DNA of 64,000 bases from Poecilobothrus nobilitatus (Eukaryota > Arthropoda > Insecta > Diptera > Dolichopodidae). Of the stretch, positions 22,738 to 32,775 are shown piece by piece. Below the pieces are notes generated by a model. The model was not told where the DNA came from and searched no databases. It saw only the letters and a program-made list of their open reading frames with translations. The stretch spans positions 212,389,620 to 212,453,619 of the forward strand of contig OX352772.1 in NCBI GenBank assembly GCA_947095535.1, in the 5' to 3' direction. Every line of letters starts with the position of its first letter. Positions within the stretch are counted from its first letter, which is position 1. Both the position numbers and the translations under genes were made by a program.

Positions 22738-24140
22738 TCCATTTACATCAGAAGAAATTAGTGAAATAATAAAAACTCTAAAGTTGAAAAGTGCCCCAGG
22801 TTTTGAACTTATTACAGCTCAGATTATAAAAAAGGGCTTCCACAAAAAGCCCTAAGATTTTTGAGAAAAATCATAAATGCGGCAGTAAAATTGAAGTACG
22901 TTCCGAGCGCTTGGAAAGTGGCAGAAGTTACTATGATAGCAAAACCAGGGAAGCCATTAAATGAGGCGAAATCTTATAGGCCAATATCTCTGCTAAGACT
23001 TTAAGAAAAACTGTTGTTAAAAAGGCTGAAGCCAATTATAGCCATCAATTTGGTTTTAGATCCAAGCATGCAACAATTGACCAAGTTCATAGAATAACAA
23101 ATGTTATAGAAAAAGCATTCGAAGAAAAACAAATATGCTCCACAATATTTCTAGAAGTAGCACAAGCGTTTGACAAAGTTTGGCACGAAGGTTTCATATT
23201 TAAATTAAGAAGATTGATACCGTTACAATATGTAGAGATACTCGAATCGTACTTGCCTGAAAGATTATTTAGAATTAAACAAGATGAAGAGTACTCTACA
23301 CTAAGAGAAATAAAAGCAGGTGTGCCTCAAGGCAGTATTCTTGGTCCTATATTGTACTTGCTTTATACAAGTGATCTACCAGAAGTAGAAAATGTAACTG
23401 TAGCAACATTTGCTGACGATACTGCAATTTTGGCAGTAGGATCGAAATTTGACGAAGCTACAAAAAAATTACAAAAAGTAATTGAAAAAATATGTTATTG
23501 GATTATCAAATGGAAAATAAAACTAAACGAATCTAAATCTGTGCATGTTAATTTTTCTTATAGAAATATAAAGAATCCACCTAAAATAAATTTAAACGGT
23601 GTATTTGTATCAATCGAAAATTCTGCAAAATACCTAGGAATGACACTGGATGTCAAGCTAAGGTGGAATGAACACGTTAAAAAGAAAAAACTAGAACTTG
23701 AAAATAAATATAGAGAAAATTACTGGCTCCTAGAGCGTAAGTCTAAACTACCAATATATAATAAAGTGTTAATTTACAACCAAGTAATTAAACCTATATG
23801 GCTATATGACATTCAACTTTGGGGTTGTGCCAAGAAAACACATATTGAAAAAATACAATCCTTTCAGAATAAAGTCCTACTTAACATAGTAAGTGCTCCC
23901 TGGTATGTGCGTAGTAGTGACATTCACAGAGATTAACAAATTCCTAAAGTTATAGATGAAATAAGTAGATATGCCATAAAGCATAAAGCTGGTTTAGAAG
24001 AGCATATAAATCTTGAAGCTGCTCAACTAATAAATAATCAAATTATTATAGGAAGGCTTAAAAGAAAAAGACCTTTAGATATAGTACGAAGTACAGATTT
24101 CCTTAGGGAAAACATAAAACCTATATTAAAAACAAGATAG
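22730..24140 (+). pseudogene. Jockey LINE ORF2, reverse transcriptase and C-terminus
   Basis: 22730-23210 is frameshifted several times but shows TSEEISEIIKTLKLKSAPG, PSAWKVAEVTMIAKPGK, SYRPISLL and HQFGFRSKHATIDQVHRI. The catalytic block reads IFLEVAQAFDKVWHEG, with Glu (codon 23154-23156) where the family has Asp. The frame 23214-23936 gives AGVPQGSILGPILYLLY, ATFADDTAIL (Asp pair 23415-23420) and WNEHVKKKKLELENKYRE, VIKPIWLYDIQLWGCA and VSAPWYVRSSDIHRD, all typical of Jockey. A nonsense codon at 23934-23936 interrupts the C-terminus, which then continues in frame to the TAG at 24138-24140. No RNase H domain follows, as expected for the clade. Confidence 0.8.
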
Positions 24141-24286
24141 CAAAAAATTAATGGTTAGTCAGTTTGACTAGTTTTAATAAGGGAAGGGTGTGGTTTAGTC
24201 GGTAAGAATCCGGCATACACTTCTGCTACGGGGCGGTCTGTATATTTCGAAGATTCCACACCAATCCACATAAAAAAAAAAGAAAA

Positions 24287-24480
24287 AAAAATATTAGGGT
24301 TTGATGAACTCTTTGGTTGTCTCAATAGTGGATCATTATATTCTGATAATAAATATCGATTTGATATTAAACTAAATAAAACTAAATAGCTTGTAGTTTT
24401 AATTTCTAAAATATTGTAAGATTGATTAAAAAGAAAAAATATATTTTTAGAGGGAATGAAAATAACTTTCAATTTATATT
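24287..24480 (+). pseudogene. P-like transposase fragment, copy A (downstream of LINE)
   Basis: Right after the LINE tail the frame reads GFDELFGCLNSGSLYSDNKY, the equivalent of the FDxLFDxLNS ... NPYR segment near the end of P-type transposases (compare INRLFDCLNSKKIYDKNPYR at 42.7 kb). Copy B has the same segment joined directly to the part that in copy A lies before the LINE. Stops follow within 40 codons. Confidence 0.6.
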
Positions 24481-24751
24481 AATATATGTATATTATGTAC
24501 ATATTTTTTCATATTTTATACTTTTACAATAATAATTCTTGTACCTATAGTTGGGTTGAAAACAACTATAATTGATTGAAGTTGAGGTTTTTTTTTTCAA
24601 ACAAAAAAAAAAAACAAAAAGAAAAACTAAAATAAAAATAAACTAAAATACGATCAAGTTGATTTTACGAAATAAAAAAAACTGTGTAACTTTTTTCTTC
24701 CATGTGAATACTCTATGTATATAGTTACTTTATGCTATTACTCAATTTCAA

Positions 24752-24806
24752 TTTTTTTTTTGTTAGTATTTTCTGTTTGGTAATTAATATTGTACTGCTA
24801 TTTGCT
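24752..24806 (-). repeat. Right inverted end of P-like element A
   Basis: Reverse complement of 17883-17937 with about four mismatches, including the run of A/T ten bases long at its inner edge. The LTR element begins only about 45 bases further on. Confidence 0.65.
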
Positions 24807-24857
24807 AATTTTATATTAATATCAAGGAAATGTACATTGTATTATAATTTCTAAATT

Positions 24858-25207
24858 ATACAAGTTTGCCAAAAATTTTAAAATAAAAATAATAAAAAAT
24901 AATAAAAACTTTATAAAAATGATAAGCCAAATTATTTTGATTTTAATACAATTTATTTATTACTTTACTTTTTAGTAGTCAAAAACTAATTAATTATTAG
25001 AAATGAAATTTTACATTAATTTAGACGTTCTATCTGTATTTCTGCTGACCTGGACACATGTTATTTGCGCGTGAATTTAATTGTTGGGAAATAATTTTGA
25101 ACTGGTTTCCCAGAGTAATTTGATGATTCGACAGGTTAATTAATTGAATTAAAGAATTGCGAAAATTAAAAATTATGAAATTGAAATTGAAATTTAAAAG
25201 TTAAACT
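24858..25207 (-). repeat. 3' LTR of the errantivirus-type element
   Basis: Aligns with 34287-34632 over its whole length. The inner edge is AGTTTAACT (minus), against AGTTAAC in the other LTR. The outer 12 to 14 bases do not match and may be diverged or lost, so no target-site duplication can be read. A 10-bp indel in an AATAAA run distinguishes the two LTRs. Confidence 0.8.
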
Positions 25208-25219
25208 CTTCCCCTCTTA
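25208..25219 (-). other. Polypurine tract of the LTR element
   Basis: On the minus strand AAGAGGGGAAG stands directly before the LTR start. This is the purine-rich primer for plus-strand DNA synthesis in LTR elements. Confidence 0.7.
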
Positions 25220-25439
25220 AATATCGGATGTCCTCATTCGATCTAAAAGGTTGAATTCTATAAATTTTTTCTGGGAACTGCCTGGATCTGAATTTGGGTT
25301 GATTTTGTGGAATGTGATTGAGTTTTGCCATTCCCATATTTCGTGGCATCCTGTACTGCGATTTCTATTGTTTGCTCGTTATCTATTGTTGTTTCTGATG
25401 GAGCACCTTGCTAAGTTCGTATTTTAGTGATTATGACTT

Positions 25440-26936
25440 TGTTTTTTCTTCTCCTGTAACTGATAGTGATTAACACACACAAAACCACTATAGATGTTAT
25501 ACCCGGTATGACGACAAAAGTGCCCAACAACCAAGATATTAAACTTTGTTCTTTTAATAGTTTGATGGCATTTGTATTGTTGATATGGAGATCTTTGAAG
25601 AATTCTAAGGATAGATGCTGTTGTAACTCCTTTCTAATAAGTTTGTAAAATTGCCGGTAGTATTCTGGCTATTATGATTTCTTTGGATATGTAGACCCTG
25701 TCTTCAATTTTTATTATCGAGTTTTGAAATTTAATTAGATACGTTCCTTGGATGTTTTTTGGTTCGCCATCAATTTTTATAGTCCCGTTGAACTGGTTGA
25801 GTAGTATTATTCCTTCAGCAATTAGTTGTATTTTTGGCATGTGTTGAGCATGTCGATATTTTTCCTTCCATGATGTTGGGGATGCAGGTAGAATTTGTTA
25901 TATCAATAATTTCATTTCTATTACATATAATAATTGAATTTATTTTTTTACAAATTTTATTAATCTCGTACAATTCTTTATCGCTAGACAATATTTGTTC
26001 ATAATTAATTTTCATTATAGTATTATTAAGTATTACAGGTTTAATTATAGTTCTTTTAAATACATTAGATTTTGTTAAAGGAATATCTACGACATAGATA
26101 AAGCAAGTACTATTTGTTATCACCTCTACGTTAGAAAAATTTAATGCTTCTTCATCATCCGAGTAAGGAAAATTTTCTTTGTCAAAGATTGACGTTATTA
26201 TTTCTATCTCTGATTTAGAGAGCAGGATTGAATTAATGATACCTACTTTAGCACAATGTACGCCGTATTTTATATTAACTATCTCTTCTTTGATAAATTT
26301 TAACCCATATTGCAATTTTTGAATAGCTTGGTCATTAAATTCGTACTCTAACTTAATATTATCTACAACTTGATTGGTAATTTTACTTATATTATTAATC
26401 CTATCAATAAAATTCTTATTTATTATGAATTGTTTGTTGTTGTTCTCGAAAAGGTTGTTCATTTTCTTTTTTATCATGACTAAATCTGCGTGGTCCAGGC
26501 TCCCTGCTATCCATTTCCACATGATGTCTATAGAATTAAAAGATCTTGGTAACCGTCTAACTTTGAATTCGTCCAGCAGATCCTGAACTTGTAAGACTTC
26601 GAATTTTAGGTATTTATACAGATGGTTTTTCTTTACAGTGTCTTCCTCTAATGCAACGCTAATTTCTGTCAATGATTCCCTTAAAGCCTCAAAGTCGTAA
26701 CTGTGAATCAGCCAAAAACTTCCTTCTTGAACCTTTGCTACTTCGAGGGTAATGAATACTGCATGGGATCCTGTATAATCCAGTATTTGGACGAATGATA
26801 GCCATTCGTATAATAAGCACCTAAAATGGTAAAAAGAAATATAAAGAGATAAAAAGAAATTTTGAAAGAGTTGAGTAAAAGAATAAAAAAGAAAAAGAAG
26901 AATTTTTTTACAGTTTGTTTGGAGAACTGGAATCAT
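25440..26936 (-). pseudogene. env: Errantivirus env-like region, interrupted
   Basis: The main frame is 26936-25815 (373 codons). It continues after frame breaks at about 25815-25840 and 25640 to a stop near 25260. Env of errantiviruses is a membrane glycoprotein related to insect virus fusion proteins. Here the position after integrase, several N-x-S/T sites, a long helical middle region and a hydrophobic stretch of about 23 residues (minus 25560-25490) followed by basic residues fit that family. The first 35 or so codons are a pyrimidine-rich tract ending in a good splice acceptor (AG at 26822-26821), so they are more likely intron than signal peptide. Errantivirus env is made from a spliced RNA. 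The breaks mean no intact product. Confidence 0.65.
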
Positions 26937-27754
26937 TATGATTTGATATTTGATTTGTGCACAATTCTTCCTGTTTTTGTGATAACGACTGTATTCTTAT
27001 TTTCTTTTACTGTTTCCTTTTTGAAGTGATGTGTTAGTTTAGATCCGATTCTTTTATTGTGTTTTACGTAGATTATACCTCCTGGTTGATAATTTTTTAC
27101 TGGTTTCCTCTTCTTATTGTGGAGTTTTAGATCTTTGACCTGTTTGTTTTTTATTTTTTCTATGTTGGTAAGTCTGGTTTTCTCGAATTCTTCGGGTGTT
27201 ATATTAGGAACTCTGCCAAAAAATAGTTCAATAGGCTTTTTAGTTACTGAGTGGATGGTATAGTTGTACTCGCTGACTGCCCTTTGTAATTGTTCGTCGA
27301 AACTTCTTTTATCTCCTTCCGTCTTATGGTACAGCATGATCTCCGACAAGGTTGAATGGAACTGTTCTATTTGACCATTGACTTCACTTTTTTATGGAGG
27401 CGTAGTAAAGATCTTTATTTTCCCGCAATGGCCCGCAAAGCTTGAAACCGGCGTTTGTTTTATTTCCGGGTTTGTGGGATGCCGATCATATTTATTTTCC
27501 CTACATATCGTGCATAGTTTGACCAAATTGGATATTTTTCTGTTCATTTTTGGAAAATAATAATTACAAATTATTTGAGCTCTATTTTCTTGCGCGTTCC
27601 TATGGGCATGTTTATGAGTCTCTAAGATAAGCTCATTCTGTTGACTTTCGGCTATGATATCCTTGACTATTGTTCTCGTAAATCTTAGCTTATAACTTTC
27701 GAAAGTTTGAGTATAAATTTGTTGTATTTTACCCATTATACTCTCTTCTGTCAT
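26936..27754 (-). pseudogene. Integrase of the LTR element, catalytic core deleted
   Basis: 27754-27392 carries the N-terminal zinc-binding part, with the His pair around HKHAHRNAQE and the Cys pair in LCTICRENK, followed by TPVSSFAGHCG. Immediately after, IKIFTTPP belongs to the far side of the core domain, just before the segment read as SEVNGQ..., and 27349-26936 has the rest (STLSEIMLYHKTEGDK and a GGIIYVKHNKR-like C-terminal domain). The intervening 100 or so residues with the first two catalytic Asp residues are missing. Without them the enzyme cannot integrate DNA. The frame also changes near 27375. Confidence 0.7.
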
Positions 27755-27805
27755 TACTGCATTTATTGTTTTTGGATTTAAATATTTTCTTAGAATATTG
27801 ACGAG

Positions 27806-28486
27806 TTATTTTTCCTTGAAGTCCGTTCTCGTTATTATGTGCCGAACGTAACCTGGGAAGGTGTTCACTAATCCGTAGTCGATTTCGTCACCGTGCTTTG
27901 TAATTAGTTGGTTTCTGAAAGCGTTAATAGGAGCCTCTACAAACTGGATGTAATTCTGCGAGGAACTCTCGGCACTGTGTTGTGTTGTTGTTAGCGTATT
28001 CAGTTCCGATTCTTGATTTAATCTCGATAACGCATCAGCTATTACGTTCGACTGGCCAGGCTTATACCTTATCTCATAGTTGTATTCTTCAAGTATAGCC
28101 TTCCATCTCTTTAGCTTGCTATTGGAGTTCTTATTGCTCAAAGCGTACTGATGATCGATGAATATTATAAGTTTTATAGATCCATATAACTAGTTCCTTA
28201 GCGATGTTAGTGACCACACGGAAGCCAATATATCTTTTTCGTTTTTGGCGTATGATTCCTCGGTTTTTGTGGGAGTCCTGGAGATGAAAGTGATTGGCTT
28301 TCTTCCTTGGGACAACACAGCCCCAATTGCATAGTTCGACGCATCAGTTGTTAATTCGAACTCTTTGTCAAAATCAGGATATTTCAGGACGACGTCTTCT
28401 GATATTAATGCGTTTTTCAACGTGAGAAAAGTTTTTTCGGCTTCTTTGTTCAACGTAACCGGGGTATTTTTTGACTGGTTGGACAC
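27806..28486 (-). pseudogene. RNase H region of the LTR element
   Basis: 28486-28190 encodes ELTTDASNYAIGAVLSQG (first catalytic Asp of RNase H), then FISRTPTKTEESYAKNEKD with the catalytic Glu region (usually YATNEKE). After a frameshift near 28190 the frame 28141-27806 gives KRWKAILEEYNYEIRYKPGQ and NVIADALSRL, the end of RNase H and tether that precedes integrase. RNase H degrades the RNA strand of the RNA/DNA hybrid during reverse transcription. Confidence 0.75.
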
Positions 28487-28544
28487 ACGTCCTCCTTCTC
28501 TTCTTAAAAGTTATGTCAGGGGTTTTGCAATTTTCGCAAAGTCA

Positions 28545-29405
28545 CTAATGAACCTTCTGTAGTACCCTGACATACCTAAGAATGTTTTTAATTCCTACAG
28601 GGTTCTCGGGGGAGGCATGTTTTATTCTTTCTGCCGAAATCACGAACCCTAAAAATTCGACTTCATTACGTAAAAATTCGCTCTTATCCAACTCCACTTT
28701 CATGTTTACTGATTCAAGTGTGCTGAATACTTTCTCAAGATTTTCGAAATGCCTTTCCTTATCCTTGCGAAATATTATGATGTCGTCTATGTAGAGATAA
28801 CAACATCTTCCAGTGTGGTCCCCTAGGATGTAATCAAGAGCTCTTTGGAAGATGGATGGTGCGTTCTTCAACCCGAATGGCAATCTATTGAACTCATACT
28901 TTCCGTTATTAACGGAAAAGGAAGTTTTCTCAATATCACTTGCCCTTAGCGGTATTTGATGGAATCCACTTTTTAAATCTATCACGGAAAACAAGTTGTT
29001 TTTCCCTAAATTAGCACGAACTTCGTTAATTTCGAGGATCGGATATTTATCTGCGATGGTAATCTTGTTGAGTTTTCGATAGTCGATCACCATTCGGTAT
29101 TTCTTTTTCATCGAGGCGTCCTCCTTTTTGGGAACAATCCACACTGGCGAATTGTATGGTGATCTTGACTGTTTAATTATGACGTCATCTAAGAGATGTT
29201 TGATCTGCTCGTCTATCTCTGGTAATTCAGGTTTCAATGACATGGGATATGGGTATGACTTGGAATATACCGGTTCCATGGTTGTTGTACGGATTTCTCC
29301 GATAACTCTAGTAGTATGGGTCAGCTTTTCATATGGATCATCGAATAGATTAGTAAATCTACTTATTAATGAGTTAAGTTTCTTCTGATCGTCCCTATTC
29401 AAGTC
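28545..29405 (-). pseudogene. pol: Reverse transcriptase of the LTR element
   Basis: A 285-codon open frame holds the complete palm and fingers of a gypsy-type RT: SPYNSPVWIVPKKED, KYRMVIDYRKLN, SVIDLKSGFHQIPL with the first catalytic Asp, FNRLPFGLKNAPSIFQRALD, the YIDD box at 28782-28793, and EFLGFVIS. All catalytic Asp residues are kept. The frame is one step off from the protease upstream and is lost again near 28545, just before the thumb/connection. There is no ATG requirement because RT is part of a Pol polyprotein. This is the best preserved part of the element. Confidence 0.85.
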
Positions 29406-29690
29406 TGAAGTTCTTAATTCAATCCTATGAATTCTGAAATTTGCTGTTTTAGCGGGATTCTTATGTTATTTATCAGTTCGAGATATCCTTTATCTGTATG
29501 AATAATTGCTTTTAATTCTTTTAATGTATCATTTCCTATTATGCCCTCAACAGAAGTTAAATTTGGTAACAAATAAAATTTAATTTTTGGGGTTTTGCCT
29601 TTAAAAAGGTCTATTTCAGCATGGTGGGTAACTTTTACATTACCACCTATGGAATTTGCATCAAATATAATTTTATTAGTTATTGGGTTT
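29406..29690 (-). pseudogene. Protease/linker region of the LTR element
   Basis: The minus-strand frame after the gag remnant encodes IIFDANSIGGNVKV, KIKFYLLPNLTSVEGIIGND and LKELKAIIHTDKGYLELI. The LLPxLxxxxGIIGxDTL pattern is typical for the end of errantivirus protease. The usual catalytic DTGA-type motif at its start is not visible, so the N-terminal part is lost or changed. A stop at about 29430 precedes a frameshift into RT. Confidence 0.5.
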
Positions 29691-30288
29691 TGATCCTTGA
29701 TTAGGGTAAGGTGTTTTATTGAATGTTGATTTGTTATTAAATGCTTGCTTGTAATTGAATGTTGTTTTATTGTTGAAATTATTCTGGTTTGGATGTTTTG
29801 TATAACGGGAGTGTTGCGAAATTGGTTCGGCTTTTGTTCTCTGATATGGTACGATGGATTGTTGTTGATTATTCTGGTAGTTTGGATATCTCATAGTAGA
29901 TTCTTCATGCGTGTTCTGGAAATTAAATCTATATGCTGGTCTTTGATGATCCCTGAAGTTAGGTCTATGATAATTGTACGATGGTTGCTGATACTTCTGA
30001 TTTCCTTTACCAAAGTTTAAGTAATCGATTGAATCTATTTCTAAAAGACTGTATCGGTAAATTTAAGTTTTGACCGACTTGCTGCCTTGTATCATTGTAT
30101 CATTCTTCTTGTTGCAACCTCTGGTAGTACCCTTCTCTTACTAATTTCCTCGCTTCATATTGGATCATTTCCCTGACCGCATCGCTAAGATTTTCATCCT
30201 TTCCTATTTCTCTTATTGGGCTTAGACGTGGGTTTAGATTTTCTCGGGTGAATGACATTACAAAGGGAGGTGATCCTTGTTGATTCAT
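29676..30288 (-). pseudogene. Gag remnant of the LTR element
   Basis: 30288-30100 starts MNQQGSPPFVMSFTREN and contains DENLSDAVREMIQYEARKL. After stops, 29894-29676 is a Gln/Asn-rich segment (RYPNYQNNQQQSIVPY). Together they make up at most 200 residues, against roughly 400 or more in typical errantivirus Gag, so the central capsid region is missing. Errantivirus Gag lacks zinc knuckles, and none is seen. Confidence 0.5.
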
Positions 30289-31325
30289 TTTTATTAATTA
30301 TTTGAAAGGAAGAATTATTCGAAAGAAGAGAAACGACAAAGGTTATAATCAAAGTCGAAGATCCAAAATATTATTATTCAATTAATAGAGATTTCGCCAA
30401 TATCTGCCTGAGATCAATTTTATAGACCTTATTATTGATTTAATTAGTTCTATGCAACAATAAATTATCTAGTACCACAATAAATGATCGATAGGCTCAA
30501 TCAAACTAATTTAATTATGTAATTAATGGCTAAAAATATTATAGATGAATATTTTAAAATAATTCTAAAATAAACTTAAAAAGAAAAAAAAATCTTAGAA
30601 TGAAAATCAAAAAAAAAAATTATTAAAGTAGTAAAATAATTAGAATAATAGTTATTAATCTTGAACGAAGATGCTCTCTTTCTGCACTTAATTAGAACTG
30701 TATCAGAGATATAAGAAAAGGAAAAAGAAAAAGATTACATGTTCCTTGCCTGTTCCAGGTCTTACAAATTTCTTACTATTTAAGATTTATTAAGAACTTT
30801 TATAATGACTATTAATAAGATTATTATTTAAAAATATTCTGAAATTCCTTTAAAATTTATTTGTTTAGAAATGTTTTTTTTATATTTATTTATTTGAAAC
30901 TTAATTATTACTAAAAACAAAATATTAAAATATTTATTTAAAAATTTATTTATTAAAGAAAAATCTTAAAGTATTTATTTATTTGAAAATTTATACAAAA
31001 AAATCTTAAAATATTTATTTATTTGAAAATTTATTTATTGAAAAAGAAAAATCTTAAAATATTTATTTATTTAAAAATTTATTTATTAAAAGTAAAAATC
31101 TTAAAATATTAATTTATTTAAAAATTTATTTATATAAAAGAAAATCTTAAAGTATTTATTTGTTAAAAAAAAGTCTGTATTTAATATTTATTTAAAACAA
31201 AAATTTTTTTAAATATCTTAAAATTTTATTTACTCAGAAAAACGATCTCAAAATACTTTTTCTTCTTTTCAAATTTTATGAATATTTTTAATTATGATCA
31301 GAAAGAAAATATAATTACTTCCTTT
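30289..31325. other. AT-rich leader of the LTR element, left part
   Basis: No gene. 30880-31160 is a low-complexity stretch in which TTATTTATTTAAAAATTTAT recurs every 60 or so bases (about five degenerate units), each followed by AAAATCTTAAA. Confidence 0.5.
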
Positions 31326-31329
31326 TTAT

Positions 31330-32775
31330 AGCCTACACCTAAAGTATAGGGTACATTAACTTTGGTATGGTGTTTGTAACAACCAAAAGGAAGCGACTTA
31401 GATATGGACATGTATATATATTCTGAATCAGGATCACCTCCTGAGTCGATTTAGCGATGTCCGTCCGTCCGTGCGTCCGTTCGCACGATAACTCCAAAAC
31501 TAATGAAGCTATCTTGATGAAATTTATATAGTAGGTTACTAATCACGAAAGGAAGGTTAAGTTCGAATTTGGACAAAATCGGTCCATGGGTTCGGATTCT
31601 GGAATCTTCCGAATGATTCCGGAGCAAACGAGAAGCTTCCGAACGAGCACCAGAGCAAATGAGATTATCTCCAAAACCAATAAAGATATAACCTTCAAAT
31701 TTGACAGAGTGGTGTTCTTTCATGTTTTAAGTTTTTAAAACTTGAGAGGATTTGGTCCATGGGTTCGGATTTTGGAAGCTTCCGAACGAGCCCCAGAGCA
31801 AAGGAGATTATCTCCAAAATCAACAAAGATAGAACCTTTAAATTTTGTACAATGATGTTCCTTTCCGGTCGATTTATGCCTCTGAAATTTAAGAGGATTT
31901 GGTCCATGGGTTTGAATTTTGGAAGCTTCCGAACGAGCACCAGAGCAAATGAGATTATCTCCAAAACCAAGAAAGATAGAACCTTTAAATTTTGTACAAT
32001 GATGTTTCTTCCTATTCGATTCATGTCTCTGAAATTTAAGAGGATTTGGTCCATGGGTTTGGATTTTGGAAGCTTCCAAACGAGCACCAGAGCAAATGAG
32101 ATTATCTCCAGAATCAACTAAGATATAACCTTTAAATTTGGCAGAGTGGTGTTCTTTCATGTTTGATTTATGTTTCTGAAATTTGTGAGGATTTGGTCCA
32201 TGGGTTCAAATCTTGGAAGCTTCCGGACGAGCCCCAGAGCAAACGAGTATATCTCCACAACCAACAAAGATAGAACTTCTATTTTTAGTACAAAGGTGTT
32301 CTGTTATGTTTCCTTTTCTGTAAAATTGGAAACTGACATTTGAAAGAATTTGAACCATGGGTTCGTATTTTGGATACTTCCGGACGAGCACAAGAGCAAC
32401 GAGCATATCTCCAAAATTAACAAAAGTAGAACCTTTAAATTTAGTACAATGGTGTTCTGGCATGTTTTCTTTATGTTTCTGAGATGGATTCGATGAATTG
32501 GAGTGGGAATTCGGATACCTGACACACACCTCCCAAGGACTAACAATCTTCGAAATTAATAAAGATAGAAACTTAAAATTTTTTACAAATGTGTCAAGCA
32601 TATCCCAAGAGGATGCCTCTTTTACGTTCCTTAAATTCGAGTTGAATAATACAGAAAAGGGAAGAAGTTCAAGCAGCTGCCAAAAAAACTTATGGATTTT
32701 TAATTTAATTCCAATTATTCAGGTGTAGGGTATTAATAAGTCGGTTGCATCGACTTACTGTTACATTTACTTGTT
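31330..32775 (+). mobile_element. Nested short TIR element with 147-bp internal tandem repeat
   Basis: The left end CCTACACC (31332-31339) is mirrored by GGTGTAGG (32722-32729), and 50 bases further the right edge has a hairpin (AAGTCG ... CGACTT) and ACTTGTTTTTT. Near the left end are the GTCCGTCCGTCC tract (31458-31470) and a stretch reading AAGCTATCTTGATGAAATTT. The body is a tandem array (see separate entry). The element encodes no transposase. A 5'-truncated relative lies in each transposase pseudogene at 43.0 and 52.6 kb. The layout matches the 47.4-kb element, so they look like one superfamily of non-autonomous elements. Confidence 0.7.
31581..32500 (+). repeat. Tandem repeat, period 147 bp
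   Basis: GGTCCATGGGTT (or AACCATGGGTT) starts units at 31581, 31754, 31901, 32048, 32195 and 32353. Three successive spacings are exactly 147 and the outer ones are 173 and 158. Each unit continues with TTTTGGAAGCTTCCGAACGA and GAGATTATCTCCA. Because 147 is a multiple of three, repeated open frames of 49-codon period appear on both strands; these are not genes. Confidence 0.85.

Larger units (their letters stand above)
19690..24285 (+). mobile_element. Jockey-clade LINE inserted in P-like element A
   Basis: Comparison with copy B places the insertion between a sequence matching TGTTA.T.AA.AA.T..CAAAA and one matching ATATTAG.GTT.GAT. The element starts with a GC-richer leader (19690-19810), has overlapping ORF1 and ORF2, a 3' UTR (24141-24275) and ends in an A-rich tail (24270-24292). 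About 4.6 kb is the full length usual for Jockey elements, so it is essentially complete, although both ORFs carry breaks. About nine bases of target seem lost, and I could not define a target-site duplication. Confidence 0.75.
17883..24806 (+). mobile_element. P-like DNA transposon copy A, split by a Jockey LINE
   Basis: The inferred element is bounded by inverted ends (17883-17937 and 24752-24806, about 51 of 55 bases matching by eye). Between them lie a left non-coding part (17940-19390), a transposase remnant (about 19390-19690), the inserted Jockey LINE (about 19690-24285), and the rest of the transposase remnant with the right non-coding part (24290-24750). Copy B at 35.7-38.0 kb, in opposite orientation, shares both flanks, reads across the LINE insertion point and so acts as the empty-site reference. 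Without the LINE, copy A is about 2.3 kb, close to the size usual for P elements. Confidence 0.65.

Noticed and set aside
29128..30020. Plus-strand ORFs at 29128-29388 and 29745-30020
   Set aside because: They lie antisense to RT and gag of the LTR element.
31695..32160. 140-codon open frames with an internally repeated protein on the minus strand
   Set aside because: They are produced by the 147-bp tandem repeat, whose period is divisible by three. The opposite strand is open as well, and there is no domain.
31581..32500. CRISPR-like array
   Set aside because: Units are contiguous 147-bp tandem repeats without spacers, in a eukaryotic transposable element.
32206..32601. 131-codon minus-strand frame
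   Set aside because: Same repeat element, right portion; frames in the relatives at 43.0 and 52.6 kb differ. No sign of coding constraint.
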